Source of the DNA: Cytobacillus sp. IB215665
GTDB taxonomy: Bacteria > Bacillota > Bacilli > Bacillales > SM2101
Assembly (NCBI RefSeq): GCF_033963835.1
Contig: NZ_JAXBME010000013.1
Coordinates: 1-64,000, forward strand
Reading direction: 5' to 3'
DNA: 64,000 nucleotides
Part shown: positions 25,882 through 34,736 of the stretch, piece by piece
Layout: each line of letters opens with the position of its first letter
Numbering within the stretch: position 1 is the first letter of the stretch
Translations under genes and position numbers: made by a program
The notes under the pieces: model-generated
The model's database searches: none
The model's input: the letters and a program-made list of their open reading frames with translations, nothing else
What the model was told of the DNA's origin: nothing

Positions 25882-26139
25882 TTATGTTACTATCCTCTTT
25901 AATTGGTCTTTGGGATTCCAATTATCAGGTTGCTTTCTTGCTTTAGAATACCAATTACATCCTTCTTCTATCCACTTTTTACGGTAGTCTTCAAATGAAT
26001 ACCCATCATTATCATCTGAATAACCGTACTGAAACCCACAAGAAGGACAAATTTCATATGATGGGTATTTATCCATTATATATGCTGGCTCTAATAACTC
26101 ATCATATCCACAAACTGGGCATATATCTATTTTAATCAC
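25882..26139 (-). CDS. Cysteine-rich CPCC-like domain protein
   Basis: An 85-residue protein with two zinc-ribbon-like pairs, ICPVCGYDELL and ICPSCGFQYGYSDDNDG, followed by SFEDYRKKWIEEGCNWYSKA; this is the cysteine-rich CPCC family. The start is odd: the only standard in-frame start is GTG at 26137-26139, which lies within the GAGGTG that looks like the ribosome binding site. That site points instead to ATA at codon 4. Either an ATG has mutated to ATA or the GTG is used. Function unknown; related genes are often near toxin-immunity loci. Confidence 0.7.
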   Translation of the reverse strand: MIKIDICPVCGYDELLEPAYIMDKYPSYEICPSCGFQYGYSDDNDGYSFEDYRKKWIEEGCNWYSKARKQPDNWNPKDQLKRIVT

Positions 26140-26597
26140 CTCTAAACATATTATTTACTAAGGATATAATAACAAAGATAAGATATTCAAGGGTTATTTG
26201 AAATCGAAAATTTAATCAACTTTACTTGGTAAACACAAGTGATAAAAACAATGGCGCTAATCTGAAAATAAAGATTAGCGTCTTTTTTATTTCGGACCAT
26301 TTAGTTAAAAAAATGTCAAAAACGTGGAATAAATTCTGGCGGAAGAAAGATTATTTTAAACTAAATGTTAAAAAGATATCGAGCAGAGCTGGAAATTGAA
26401 TTAGTTGGTCTCCACTTATCAATTAAAATGATAGTTTCTGAGATTTCAAGGGAGCATCGCCCTTTCATAAATAGAATGACTTTGGTATCTAGAAACAAAA
26501 CGAAACCCTTAGAATATATAATTCGTATTATTAGCTATAACTTCTCATAGAGTAATCGATTCACGTTTTTAAAAAAAGAGTACGATGGGAGATTCGT
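26140..26597. other. Intergenic region
   Basis: It holds module R19. A 61-codon frame at 26365-26550 lacks a ribosome binding site and is not called. Confidence 0.45.
26238..26305 (+). repeat. Dispersed GGCGC hairpin repeat, module R19
   Basis: AACAATGGCGC, arms GCTAATCT / AGATTAGC, then GTCTTTTTTATTTCGGACCA. It has an excellent hairpin and T-tract. GGTAAACACAAGTG at 26227 is a partial copy of the second palindrome family. Confidence 0.85.
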
Positions 26598-27817
26598 ATG
26601 AAAAAAAGTTTGTTTATTGTGTTCATTAGTTTCTCACTTGTAATAAGTGCTTGTTCTGCTGAAAACTCTACAAAAAAAGAGAGCAAATCAATAGGAAAAT
26701 CAACAATAGAAAATGTTGCATCAGATCAAACTCAAACTGTAAATCAAGATTTAAGCAACTTAAATTTATATACCCAAATGGATAATGCTATGACGCGCTT
26801 CGAAGAATACCATAATTTTTCAGGGGCTGTATATGTAGGTGTGGAAGGGGAAGAAATATACTCTAATGCGTTTGGTAAGGCTGACTTTGATAAAGATATC
26901 CCAAATACATTAGATACGAAATTCATTATGGCATCTTTGACAAAACAATTTACAGCTGCAGCGGTATTGTTACTAGAAGAAAGAGGATTACTTGAGATTG
27001 ATCATCAAGTTACAGATTATTTACCTGGAGCTACTCAATGGGAAGAAATTACGATTCATCACCTATTATCGATGTCATCTGGAATTGTAAATACCAATCA
27101 TCCAAAATTTGGTGAAAAGTTCTTTAAATTTATTGATAACGGAGGGAGTTCTAGATCTAATTTTACATCGTTGCCAACCACAGAAGAGGCCATTGCTATC
27201 TATAATGACATTCCTCTTAATTTTAAACCTGGTGAAAGATATGAATATAGTAATTCGAATTATATAGTATTAGGATTGATCATAGAACAAATCTCGGGGG
27301 AAACATACGAAACCTTTTTAGAAAAAAATATCTTTGGGCCTTTAGAGATGTTGAATTCTGGTTCTAGTATTGACTGGGACATTCAAGAGAATAAAGCTCT
27401 TGGGTATGAAAAAATCCTTTCAGAAAATGATGTTTATCCTACTCCATATTATGAGTATTTCTTGTATTCTTCTGCCGGTGGATTGTATACAACTATGAAT
27501 GATTTAGTAACATGGGATAGGGCATTATATTCTGAAAAATTATTAAAAAAAGAGACAATAGATAAGATGTATGCTCCTTATACTAAGATTCCTGCTAACT
27601 CTAGCTATGGATCTGGATTTGAATATGGCTACGGGTGGCTTTCGAAAGGAAATATTGTTGAACATGCAGGGTATTCGCCAGGATATTTAGGAAAATTTAT
27701 CGTGAGCTTGATTCTGAACTTGTCATAATTATCTTAAGCAATAATGAATATTTAGGCGGGAATAAAATTAATAGTTTAACAAATACCCTAACTAAAATAG
27801 CTAAAGGGAATGATTAA
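26598..27817 (+). pseudogene. Class C beta-lactamase-like lipoprotein, frameshifted near the C-terminus
   Basis: It is a paralog of 14791. The lipobox ISAC is intact here (Cys19), SLTK is the SxxK motif and YSNSNY the YxN motif. The first frame ends at 27728 after GYLGKFIVSLILNLS. Restoring one base near 27695 continues as IYRELDSELVIIILSNNE and ends at TAA 27815-27817, which matches the sister protein. The active-site motifs lie before the shift, but the last core strand is lost. It could be a recent mutation or a sequence error. Confidence 0.8.
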
Positions 27818-27844
27818 AATGTAGATGGTTATATATTGAAAGGT

Positions 27845-27905
27845 ATCGAGCCCTAATGGCGCTAACCTGAAAAAAGATAAGTGTCATTATTTATTATCGG
27901 CCAGG
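27845..27905 (+). repeat. Dispersed GGCGC hairpin repeat, module R20
   Basis: GCCCTAATGGCGC with arms GCTAACCT / AGATAAGTG and TCATTATTTATTATCGGCCA. It is the last copy before a 10.7-kb stretch with none. Confidence 0.7.
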
Positions 27906-28351
27906 TTACTGGAGATTATAATATAATATTTATATGTTATTAGGATAACCTAGTAAACTCATTGATTATTAAGTCGCATAGTTCCAGTTTTTCAGAAATG
28001 AAAAATTGGAACTTTTTTATTTGTACAGATTGACAGCTTATACTTATAGAATAGGGTCATCGGATTTATAGTCACATAAGCCTAGTATTAGGTAAGGTAA
28101 AAAAAGTACTAATGGATTATTACATATTTCGACAATATCTCTTATAATTTTAAAATACAGAATATTCAATTATCTTAAATTATAGCTATTTATTATAGGG
28201 GGTGATAGAAAACTTCAGATGAGCCGTGATGAATAACTAAAAGATTGCTGTTATTAGTTTTTTGGAGTGACTTTTTTTCGTTCGTATGATTTGTTTCCGA
28301 GACATGATAGATTTTGAAGGTCTATTAAACTATTACTAGGGAGTGGACATC
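27906..28351. other. Intergenic region
   Basis: Apart from the hairpin at 27981, nothing was recognised. The ATGs present have no supported frame. Confidence 0.4.
27981..28018 (+). terminator. Repeated hairpin with T-tract (copy 2 of 3)
   Basis: GTTCCAGTTTTTC / GAAAAATTGGAAC then TTTTTT. See 1241 and 51533. Confidence 0.7.
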
Positions 28352-29245
28352 TTGAATTTTAAAAAAGGTTTCGCAACAATAACTTTAGCAGGCACGTTAA
28401 TGGTTAGTAATATTGTTCCAGTAAATGTTCTTGCTGCAGAATCAATATCAATCAACAGTACAGAAAACCAATCATTATCACTACTTCCTCCTCTTGAGAG
28501 CGTGATAAAAGATGATTTTAATAGAGAATTACCTACCAACACATTTAGATATCGAACTACAGTTACGGCACCTGCCATCGATTTTGTTCCACTAGAGACT
28601 GAAGCTGGTTTCTTTACATTGCCAATTATAGAGGACATTATCCAAGCTGCTGAAGAAAATTTAGCAGGAAGTGCAACTACTGTTATATTAGGATATATTG
28701 ACAGTGACAATAATGTTTACCAAAGTGAAGCGGACCTAAGAGAAACAATGGATGCCCTTATCCCACCTGAAAATATAACAATTATGATAAATCCATCATC
28801 TGAATTAGCAAGGGGTACAAAGGTACAATTAGAAAGTTATTGGGAACGTGTAAGTAATCAAGTTTATAGTTCTTCTCAAGGAGAACCAATGAATATATTA
28901 TTTGACGAATCTCATGGAATTACTAGGACAGAAGGATATAGATTAGCACAATCAGTTGGAGTGTCAATTTCGGGTGAAGTTGGCGGAATAACAGCAGAAT
29001 TATCTTCAGAAATATCCGAAACTTTTAGTCAAAGTATTTCTTTTTCTGAATCTTTTTCTCAAACCAATTCGTGGAATTTTCTGGAACAAAATACTGCTTA
29101 TACGGCTGCAGTTTACCAGTTAAAAAGAAAGTATACAATCATTCCAGGGAAAAATCTTGATTTATCAGATTCTCCTTTTTCATTACCTTCTTCGTTTGAA
29201 TATTCTGGAAATGTTTATCGAGCAGTAGTTAGGTTAGACAATTAA
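28352..29245 (+). CDS. Secreted protein, candidate aerolysin-type pore former
   Basis: A 297-residue exported protein. The signal peptide MNFKKGFATITLAGTLMVSN ends at VLA-AE. The central part (about residues 195-235) alternates polar and nonpolar residues and is very rich in Ser/Thr: VGVSISGEVGGITAELSSEI, then SETFSQSISFSESFSQTNSW. It is followed by AYTAAVYQLKRKYTIIPGKN. Such amphipathic Ser/Thr-rich hairpins are typical of the membrane-inserting loop of aerolysin/ETX-MTX2 beta-pore-forming toxins. I use the TTG at 28352 (GGGAGTGG upstream) instead of the GTG at 28343. The assignment is by pattern only; a structural or adhesive surface protein is the alternative. Confidence 0.6.
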   Translation: MNFKKGFATITLAGTLMVSNIVPVNVLAAESISINSTENQSLSLLPPLESVIKDDFNRELPTNTFRYRTTVTAPAIDFVPLETEAGFFTLPIIEDIIQAAEENLAGSATTVILGYIDSDNNVYQSEADLRETMDALIPPENITIMINPSSELARGTKVQLESYWERVSNQVYSSSQGEPMNILFDESHGITRTEGYRLAQSVGVSISGEVGGITAELSSEISETFSQSISFSESFSQTNSWNFLEQNTAYTAAVYQLKRKYTIIPGKNLDLSDSPFSLPSSFEYSGNVYRAVVRLDN

Positions 29246-29255
29246 TACATTGTAA

Positions 29256-29278
29256 AAATAAGTTGAGTTCTGTTTACC
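29256..29278. repeat. Partial copy of the TAGTAAACACAA palindrome family
   Basis: AATAAGTTGAGTTCTGTTTA, the same half as at 19058. Confidence 0.45.
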
Positions 29279-29451
29279 AAAATCATAAAAAACCTTACTC
29301 TTGGATATGAATGAAGTTTTTTTATGATTTCATAATATTTTGTAATTTTTTTATCTCACTAGTTCTGAAAGCAGGTTGTATCTAAAGTGTAATTTTTCAC
29401 GTTTATTTAATACCCTTTTCGATTTGGAAAAATTCGTATAAACGTCAAAAA

Positions 29452-29474
29452 CCCCCGTTCGTAATGAGCGGGGC
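29452..29474 (-). terminator. Terminator overlapping the YVTN gene stop
   Basis: Read on the minus strand: CCCCGCTC / GAACGGGG then GTTTTTGAC. The TAG stop codon abuts the first arm. Confidence 0.8.
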
Positions 29475-30514
29475 TAATTCGGTGTGAATGCGATAGCCCT
29501 CGGATCCGTACCGACAGGAACTGTTGCGATTACCGAATGAGTTTTTACGTCAATTACCGATACAGTGCCATCGGCCTGGTTTCCAGCGTAAGCTAATTTA
29601 TTATCGGGTGTAAATTCTAAGAAACTGTTAAATTGGATATTACCTACTTGTATCGTAGCAATTACCGAATGAGTTTTTGTATCAATAGCCGTCACTGTAT
29701 CGACTATTTCAGAATTTACATAAACTAGTTTCCCATCATTTGTTATTGCTACATCAGAGGGATTGCCCCCAATATTTAAAGTAGAGATGACACTATGTGT
29801 TTTTACATCTATGACAGTAACAGTACCACTCATGTTATTCGTTACAAAAGCAACTTTCCCATCGGGTGATAAAGCGATTCTATGGGCTTGAATTCCTACA
29901 GAAATCGTAGCGATAACAGAGTGTGTCTTTACATCAATAACTGAAACTGTAGAAGGGCGATCATTAGTAGAATTAATTACATAAGCTAATTTTCCATTAG
30001 GAGTAAATCTGAAATTTTGGGTATCTAAAGTATTTGCATCGTCTACTTGAATAGTAGAAATCATTAAGTGCGTTTTTGTATCAATGACGGAAACAATATT
30101 ACCTACATCATTCCTCACATAAGCGTGTTTCCCATCAGGGGTAAACGCTACAAAAAATGGAAAATCTACTTGAACAGTAGCAATTACATTATGTGTTTTC
30201 ACATCAATCACCAATACACTGTTTCCTAATTGGTTAATCGCATAAGCAAGTTTGCCATCTGGTGTGAAAGCCATATTCCTTGGACTGGAGCCGACCTGAA
30301 TGGTAGTGATTACACTATGTGTTTTGACATCGATGACAGAAATAATATTATCACCTTCATTAGTCACATAAGCAAGTTTGCCATCAGGCGTGAAATCGAC
30401 GAAATTTGGTTGATTTCCAACCTGAACAGTAGCAATCACGCTATGTGTTTTGACATCGATTACTGAAACTGTATTATCACCAGCGCCACGATTCGCAACA
30501 TAAGCCAGTACCAT
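29474..30514 (-). CDS. YVTN-type beta-propeller repeat protein (array copy 1)
   Basis: A 346-residue protein of about eight repeats with the core VSVIDVKTHSVIATVQVGN and FTPDGKLAYVTN. It starts MVLAYVANRGAGDNTVSVID and ends FTPN, with stop and terminator overlapping. The ATG follows AAGGAGGTCGGAACG. There is no signal peptide. It lies head-to-tail with the copy at 30604; the two differ mainly in the loop residues between repeats, and the repeat DNA is similar enough to recombine. A binding or scaffold role is likely; the partner is unknown. Confidence 0.85.
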   Translation of the reverse strand: MVLAYVANRGAGDNTVSVIDVKTHSVIATVQVGNQPNFVDFTPDGKLAYVTNEGDNIISVIDVKTHSVITTIQVGSSPRNMAFTPDGKLAYAINQLGNSVLVIDVKTHNVIATVQVDFPFFVAFTPDGKHAYVRNDVGNIVSVIDTKTHLMISTIQVDDANTLDTQNFRFTPNGKLAYVINSTNDRPSTVSVIDVKTHSVIATISVGIQAHRIALSPDGKVAFVTNNMSGTVTVIDVKTHSVISTLNIGGNPSDVAITNDGKLVYVNSEIVDTVTAIDTKTHSVIATIQVGNIQFNSFLEFTPDNKLAYAGNQADGTVSVIDVKTHSVIATVPVGTDPRAIAFTPN

Positions 30515-30580
30515 CGTTCCGACCTCCTTATATTCGTATGATTAAGTCTATGCGGTAAATTCAGCTGTGAGTATTAAAAA

Positions 30581-30605
30581 AGCCCCGTTCGTAAAGAGCG
30601 GGGCT
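30581..30605 (-). terminator. Terminator overlapping the second YVTN gene stop
   Basis: On the minus strand AGCCCCGCTC / GAACGGGGCT, then TTTTTTAATAC. It is the same design as at 29452; the stop codon TAG is part of the arm. Confidence 0.85.
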
Positions 30606-31680
30606 AATTCGGTGTGAATGCGATAGCAGCCGGATTTGCACCAACATCGACAGTAGCAATTACGGAATGTGTTTTTACGTCAATAACCGATACAGTTCCT
30701 TCAATGTTATTTCCTACGTAAGCTAATTTTCCATCTGGTGTGAAGGAGACAAAACGTTGAGATGAATTATTATTTTCTACTTGAATTGTAGCAATAACCG
30801 AGTGAGTTTTTATGTCAATAACTACGACAGTGTTTCCATTCGACGTAGGTACATAAGCGAGTTTTCCGTTAGGTGTAATATCGATGCTGCTAGGCGTATC
30901 TTCGTTTCCAGCTAAAGGAATTGTTGTAATAACAGAATGAGTTTTGACATCAATTGCGGAAACTGAGCCAAGACCACTCGGATTTGAATTTACAACATAA
31001 GCGAGTTTCCCATCAGGAGTAAATGCTACTTTGATAGGTGCTATTCCAACTACAACAGTAGCTATGACAGAGTGCGTTTTTACATCTATAACCGATACGT
31101 TTTCGGAAAATCGGTTCATTACGTAGGCAAGTTTTCCATCTGGTGTTATCTCGATAGAATTCGGTCTATTTTCTACTAGCACAGTTGCAATAACCGAGTG
31201 AGTTTTTGTATCAATGATAGACACACTACCTGGTATAAAGTCATTAAGAACATAAGCGAGTTTTCCGTCTGGAGTAAAGACAAAATCATCTGGTCCCATC
31301 TCTGCCTGTACAGTAGCTATGACCGAGTGTGTTTTTACATCTATGGCAGATACGATATTTCCTCCACTAACAGTTGCATATGCAAGTTTTCCATCCGGTG
31401 TAAAGGAAATTACATTTTGTGGGACAAATCCTATATTACTACCTATTTGCACGGTTGCAATAACTGAATGAGTCTTAGTATCAATGACAGAAACTAAACT
31501 AACATTATTAATGTTATCTAAAATTAACACATAGGCGATCTTTCCGTCTGGAGTAATAGCGATATTAGTATTAGCTGGAAAATTTATAGAAGGAATGGTT
31601 GCGATAACAGAGTGTGTTTTAGTGTCTATCACCGTTACATTATCACTCTGTGACATACTAACAACATAAGCCAGTACCAT
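30604..31680 (-). CDS. YVTN-type beta-propeller repeat protein (array copy 2)
   Basis: A 358-residue paralog of 29474 with the same start (MVLAYVVSMSQSDNVTVIDT), repeat core and end (AAIAFTPN). ATG after AAGGAGGTCGGTACG. CATACACT about 50 bp upstream fits the sigma-E -10 pattern CATACANT, and copy 1 has CATAGACT at the same place, so mother-cell expression is possible but unproven. A further 5' fragment of the family lies upstream at 32432, so the array once had at least three members. Confidence 0.85.
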   Translation of the reverse strand: MVLAYVVSMSQSDNVTVIDTKTHSVIATIPSINFPANTNIAITPDGKIAYVLILDNINNVSLVSVIDTKTHSVIATVQIGSNIGFVPQNVISFTPDGKLAYATVSGGNIVSAIDVKTHSVIATVQAEMGPDDFVFTPDGKLAYVLNDFIPGSVSIIDTKTHSVIATVLVENRPNSIEITPDGKLAYVMNRFSENVSVIDVKTHSVIATVVVGIAPIKVAFTPDGKLAYVVNSNPSGLGSVSAIDVKTHSVITTIPLAGNEDTPSSIDITPNGKLAYVPTSNGNTVVVIDIKTHSVIATIQVENNNSSQRFVSFTPDGKLAYVGNNIEGTVSVIDVKTHSVIATVDVGANPAAIAFTPN

Positions 31681-31729
31681 CGTACCGACCTCCTTTTATT
31701 CGTTTATAACAGTGTATGCGGTCATTTTC

Positions 31730-31775
31730 GTTGCGAGTATTGAAAAAGCTCCGTTCAAATGAGCGGGGTCAATTG
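31730..31775 (-). other. Orphan YVTN-type terminator relic
   Basis: GCGAGTATTGAAAAAGCTCC and GTTCAAATGAGCGGGGTCAA repeat the terminator context found at 30566-30608, but no propeller gene ends here. With the fragment at 32280-32432 it marks a deleted third array copy. No gene is supported from 31776 to 32279; the 78-codon minus frame there is not convincing. Confidence 0.5.
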
Positions 31776-32279
31776 CTAGTTCAGCAAGGCAAAGTATTTC
31801 TTCGCTACATATTATGTTTGTTGGAGGTTGCCGGTTGTTTGTATTATTTTTCAAATTTATTCGCATTGATAACAAATTCTTTCTCGGGATGAACTCCGAA
31901 TTTACCCCAATTTTTATAGTTAACGTTTTCACAGTTCGGTCATGGCATCTACCCCCAGTTTATATTTACTTCTTCGGCGTTAACCTCTTTTAACTGAGTG
32001 TTGTAATATTTCCGTATCTCATATAACTCGGCGGCTGCCTTGTTGCTTGATAGATTATGAGGAGCAGTAAAGCGTAATATAAGGGAAGTTTGTAGCTATA
32101 TATTCTATAAAACTTTCAGGTACACCAGACATAACTATAAAAAGACTTAAGCTAAAACCTAAAATTGTATATACTATAATCTTAAGTTTATATTAATTTT
32201 TTTCTTCATATAGGTTTCATCAATATCTGATTCAGCTAAATTTATAAGATTTTTAAGGTTAAATTTCCTCTTCTCTTGC

Positions 32280-32432
32280 CTATATTAAACAATAACAAAA
32301 GGGAAAGTTCCAAGAGCAATAAAAAAGTGGATTAATTCCTACGGTTACGGTAGAAACAACAGAATGAGTTTTAGTATCAATGACCGAAATATTTTCAGCT
32401 CTACCACTTTTCGTTACATAGGCTAACACCAT
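32280..32432 (-). pseudogene. 5' fragment of a third YVTN propeller gene
   Basis: ATG after AAAGGTGGTATAGAT opens a frame MVLAYVTKSGRAENISVIDT then KTHSVVSTVTVGINP, one complete repeat identical in design to the intact copies. After GINP it runs into unrelated residues and stops at codon 51. The start signals are intact but the gene is truncated. Confidence 0.85.
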
Positions 32433-32544
32433 ATCTATACCACCTTTTTACAAACCTAAGTTTATTAATCCAATGAATGGTTAAAGTAGATTATTCGGTT
32501 AGTTCAGTTTCTAAAACATACTAAGCATTGTGGTTACTAAAGCA

Positions 32545-32571
32545 AAAAACGCCCCAAGAATGGAGGGCGTT
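32545..32571 (-). terminator. Terminator on the minus strand
   Basis: On the minus strand AACGCCCT / GGGGCGTT then TTTTT. It is placed 20 bp after the small membrane ORF at 32590. Confidence 0.75.
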
Positions 32572-32589
32572 CACATGAAGAAACTTAGT

Positions 32590-32706
32590 TTAAACGGATC
32601 GCTGCTTTCTGAAAAACTTTCCTATCCAGTATATGATGGCCACAGGTATCACCGAAAGCACAGTTAATACAATAAATGCTAAGCTGCCCAATGTTAATCG
32701 CTCCAA
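32590..32706 (-). CDS. Small single-pass membrane protein
   Basis: A 38-codon frame with TTG start encoding LERLTLGSLAFIVLTVLSVI, then PVAIIYWIGKFFRKQRSV: one hydrophobic helix and a basic tail, the profile of a real small membrane protein. A strong terminator follows. The ribosome binding site is weak, so the start is uncertain. Confidence 0.4.
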   Translation of the reverse strand: MERLTLGSLAFIVLTVLSVIPVAIIYWIGKFFRKQRSV

Positions 32707-32839
32707 ACATGAATTTTTTATGTTATAGAAATCCTTACCATTTATTATATAGCAAAATATTAGATTGTAAAATTAATGAAACATAATAGCAATTATGTTT
32801 CGCAGTAGACAAAGAAAGTGCAACAAGGAGAGCGATTTC

Positions 32840-32947
32840 TTGACTGTAATTACAAATAACTTAGAAACCGAACAAGATATTAATAATTATAGAGATTGGT
32901 TGTCTCGCAAAAATCTGAATGCTATCAAGAGAATTAAAATGATGTAA
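32840..32947 (+). CDS. Short ORF with good ribosome binding site
   Basis: A TTG start after AACAAGGAGAGCGATTTC begins MTVITNNLETEQDINNYRDW and ends after 35 residues in NAIKRIKMM. It is probably the 5' remnant of a larger gene; I do not recognise it. Confidence 0.3.
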   Translation: MTVITNNLETEQDINNYRDWLSRKNLNAIKRIKMM

Positions 32948-33115
32948 GAATGAGATAAAAAGCACAGATCGAACAAATGAAAAAACCTTGACTTAAGAAT
33001 TAAATAGATGGCGGAGAGAATTGTAGTTTCATGTTAAAAAGCTACGAAACTTATTGATAGTTGTGTTTACTAAAAAAATGAATGCCCTTTATAGAGTCCT
33101 ACAAATGGCATTCAG

Positions 33116-33661
33116 TTAAACACACATTTCCGTTGTTATTGTGATTTGCCATCCACCTGCAATATTACCTTGACCACTTCCATCATTATCGAAAATAAAT
33201 AATGACCATATACCATTCGGGTCCTCAGAATTAAAAATACTTAATTGTGGACTATGAGGAGCTGGAGGTGGGGGATTATCAGGGTCTATTGTTGGTTTAA
33301 AAGTACCCGAAAAAATTGGAGAAGGGATAATATCTTCTGCATCATCAGTAAGCGTAAGTGTAACGTCATTAATTTGAACATTAAATCCAATATCGTTCAT
33401 AAGAAATATTGTAGATCCACTAGGGGCTAATAGTAGGATTTGTATATCATTTGGGTGTGTATGGCTTAACCCAATAATTGTAGCAGTGACTTTAGTAATT
33501 TCCCCTTTTAAGCCAGAAACGCTGATGTTTGATGGATAAGGTGTTGCGATTGCATCTTGATTAATAGTGATTGGGTTTAAATTAGTAAAAGTTTTTGTAA
33601 ATGACACGCATTTTTTCTTGGAATTACAACCACATTTAGATTTGGAATATATATATGACAT
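33116..33661 (-). CDS. Stand-alone proprotein convertase P-domain protein
   Basis: A 181-residue protein. The N-terminus MSYIYSKSKCGCNSKKKC is Cys- and Lys-rich and lacks a signal peptide. Residues about 45-178 form a P/Homo B domain: ISVSGLKGEITKVTATIIGL, LLLAPSGSTIFLMNDIG and NGIWSLFIFDNDGSGQGNIA ending in WQITI. P-domains normally stabilise subtilisin-like proteases; here no protease is attached. Its Cys-rich head and lack of a signal resemble spore coat or exosporium proteins, which is inference. ATG after GGAGGTGAAATA. Confidence 0.78.
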   Translation of the reverse strand: MSYIYSKSKCGCNSKKKCVSFTKTFTNLNPITINQDAIATPYPSNISVSGLKGEITKVTATIIGLSHTHPNDIQILLLAPSGSTIFLMNDIGFNVQINDVTLTLTDDAEDIIPSPIFSGTFKPTIDPDNPPPPAPHSPQLSIFNSEDPNGIWSLFIFDNDGSGQGNIAGGWQITITTEMCV

Positions 33662-33756
33662 TATTTCACCTCCACTTCATATAAAACTATATACTTTATA
33701 AGATGCAGAGAGTTAGAGATGTGTATAGGTTTATAATTCAGTAAAAAAGCTGATTT

Positions 33757-33786
33757 TAGTAAACACAAGATAGATTGTGTTTACTA
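33757..33786. repeat. TAGTAAACACAA palindrome, the complete copy
   Basis: TAGTAAACACAA and its exact complement TTGTGTTTACTA (12-bp arms) around six bases. Partial copies are at 2171, 19058, 26227, 29256, 33061 and 50073. Confidence 0.75.
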
Positions 33787-33954
33787 AGGACAATATGAAT
33801 AATTAAAAGTTAAAACGTGTAGTGATTTAATTTTGAATATAAATGCAGATCATATGACTGCGGAAATAACTTATATAACATATAGTACACCATAATTATC
33901 ATCGTCTCTCCCTGTTTTCTCCTTTCAAAAAAACAGGGAGAATTTTCCATACCC

Positions 33955-34288
33955 TTATTATATCAAGTATTGAAAAGAGAATCCCTGCTACAGTTTCCAT
34001 CACTTTGCAAAATAGCGGAGACTATGAAATTTCATTTACTGTAAATGCAACTGATTTTACAGATGCTGCTTCCCTTGATTTTAACGTTGGATAACAATTA
34101 ATAATGTAATACAGATGGATACACAGTTATTTGTTACCGATTCTAATCCAGGTGTTATAAATCTTCCATTATCAAGATAATGCTAATGATGTAATTTCTG
34201 CCGAACTGCTAACTACAACATCAGGTCAATCAGTTATGCTTATACGACCTTCACTGCAGAAAATACAATTATCTTAGAGCAATGAATA
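33955..34288 (+). pseudogene. Remnant of an exosporium-type C-terminal domain
   Basis: ATVSITLQNSGDYEISFTVN then ATDFTDAASLDFNVG and a stop, followed in other frames by MDTQLFVTDSNPGVINLP and NDVISAELLTTTSGQSVMLI. This is the beta-rich BclA-like C-terminal domain seen in the gene at 1450 (IGIYEISF). Several stops and shifts are present and the collagen part is missing. A good terminator remains at 34294. Confidence 0.65.
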
Positions 34289-34293
34289 CTCCC

Positions 34294-34326
34294 AGAAGCT
34301 GACGTTTAATAACGTCAGCTTCTTTG
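34294..34326 (+). terminator. Terminator of the exosporium-type remnant
   Basis: AGAAGCTGACGTT / AACGTCAGCTTCT (13-bp perfect arms), then TTG. Confidence 0.75.
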
Positions 34327-34736
34327 TATATCTATGTATATCACATTCAATTCTAGTTTATATAATAGTAGCTTACAGAAGTTTCATGACTTTTAGTTAG
34401 TCTCTAATGGGTACACCATATTGAGAGAAGTGGAAAATGACTATTAAATAGTAGAGAGAGTAGTTTCATCAAATTTGTCTCAAAATTGAGAAGGTAATAT
34501 GACATGATTTGTCATATTATATACTCTTATAAATAGCATTCAACTACTGTCGTATATAGAACAGTTGTTGTGAAATTTTATTATAGGCACAGCTTCACTC
34601 ACTCAAATAACAAAATTCTGTTATTGTTGCATAAGCTTCATTTTCCCTAATTGCCAAATTAAAGATGAGACTGTAATGGTTATGGATGTGATAAAAGGAA
34701 GAAATTCGAATCTACATGCCTTCCCAAAAATTTAAG
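34327..34736. other. Intergenic region
   Basis: No gene, strong hairpin or known repeat was seen. Confidence 0.4.

Noticed and set aside
26365-26550. 61-codon frame before the second serine hydrolase
   Set aside because: No ribosome binding site and no protein-like pattern.
31696-31932. 78-codon minus-strand frame
   Set aside because: It overlaps the orphan terminator relic and has no start signals.
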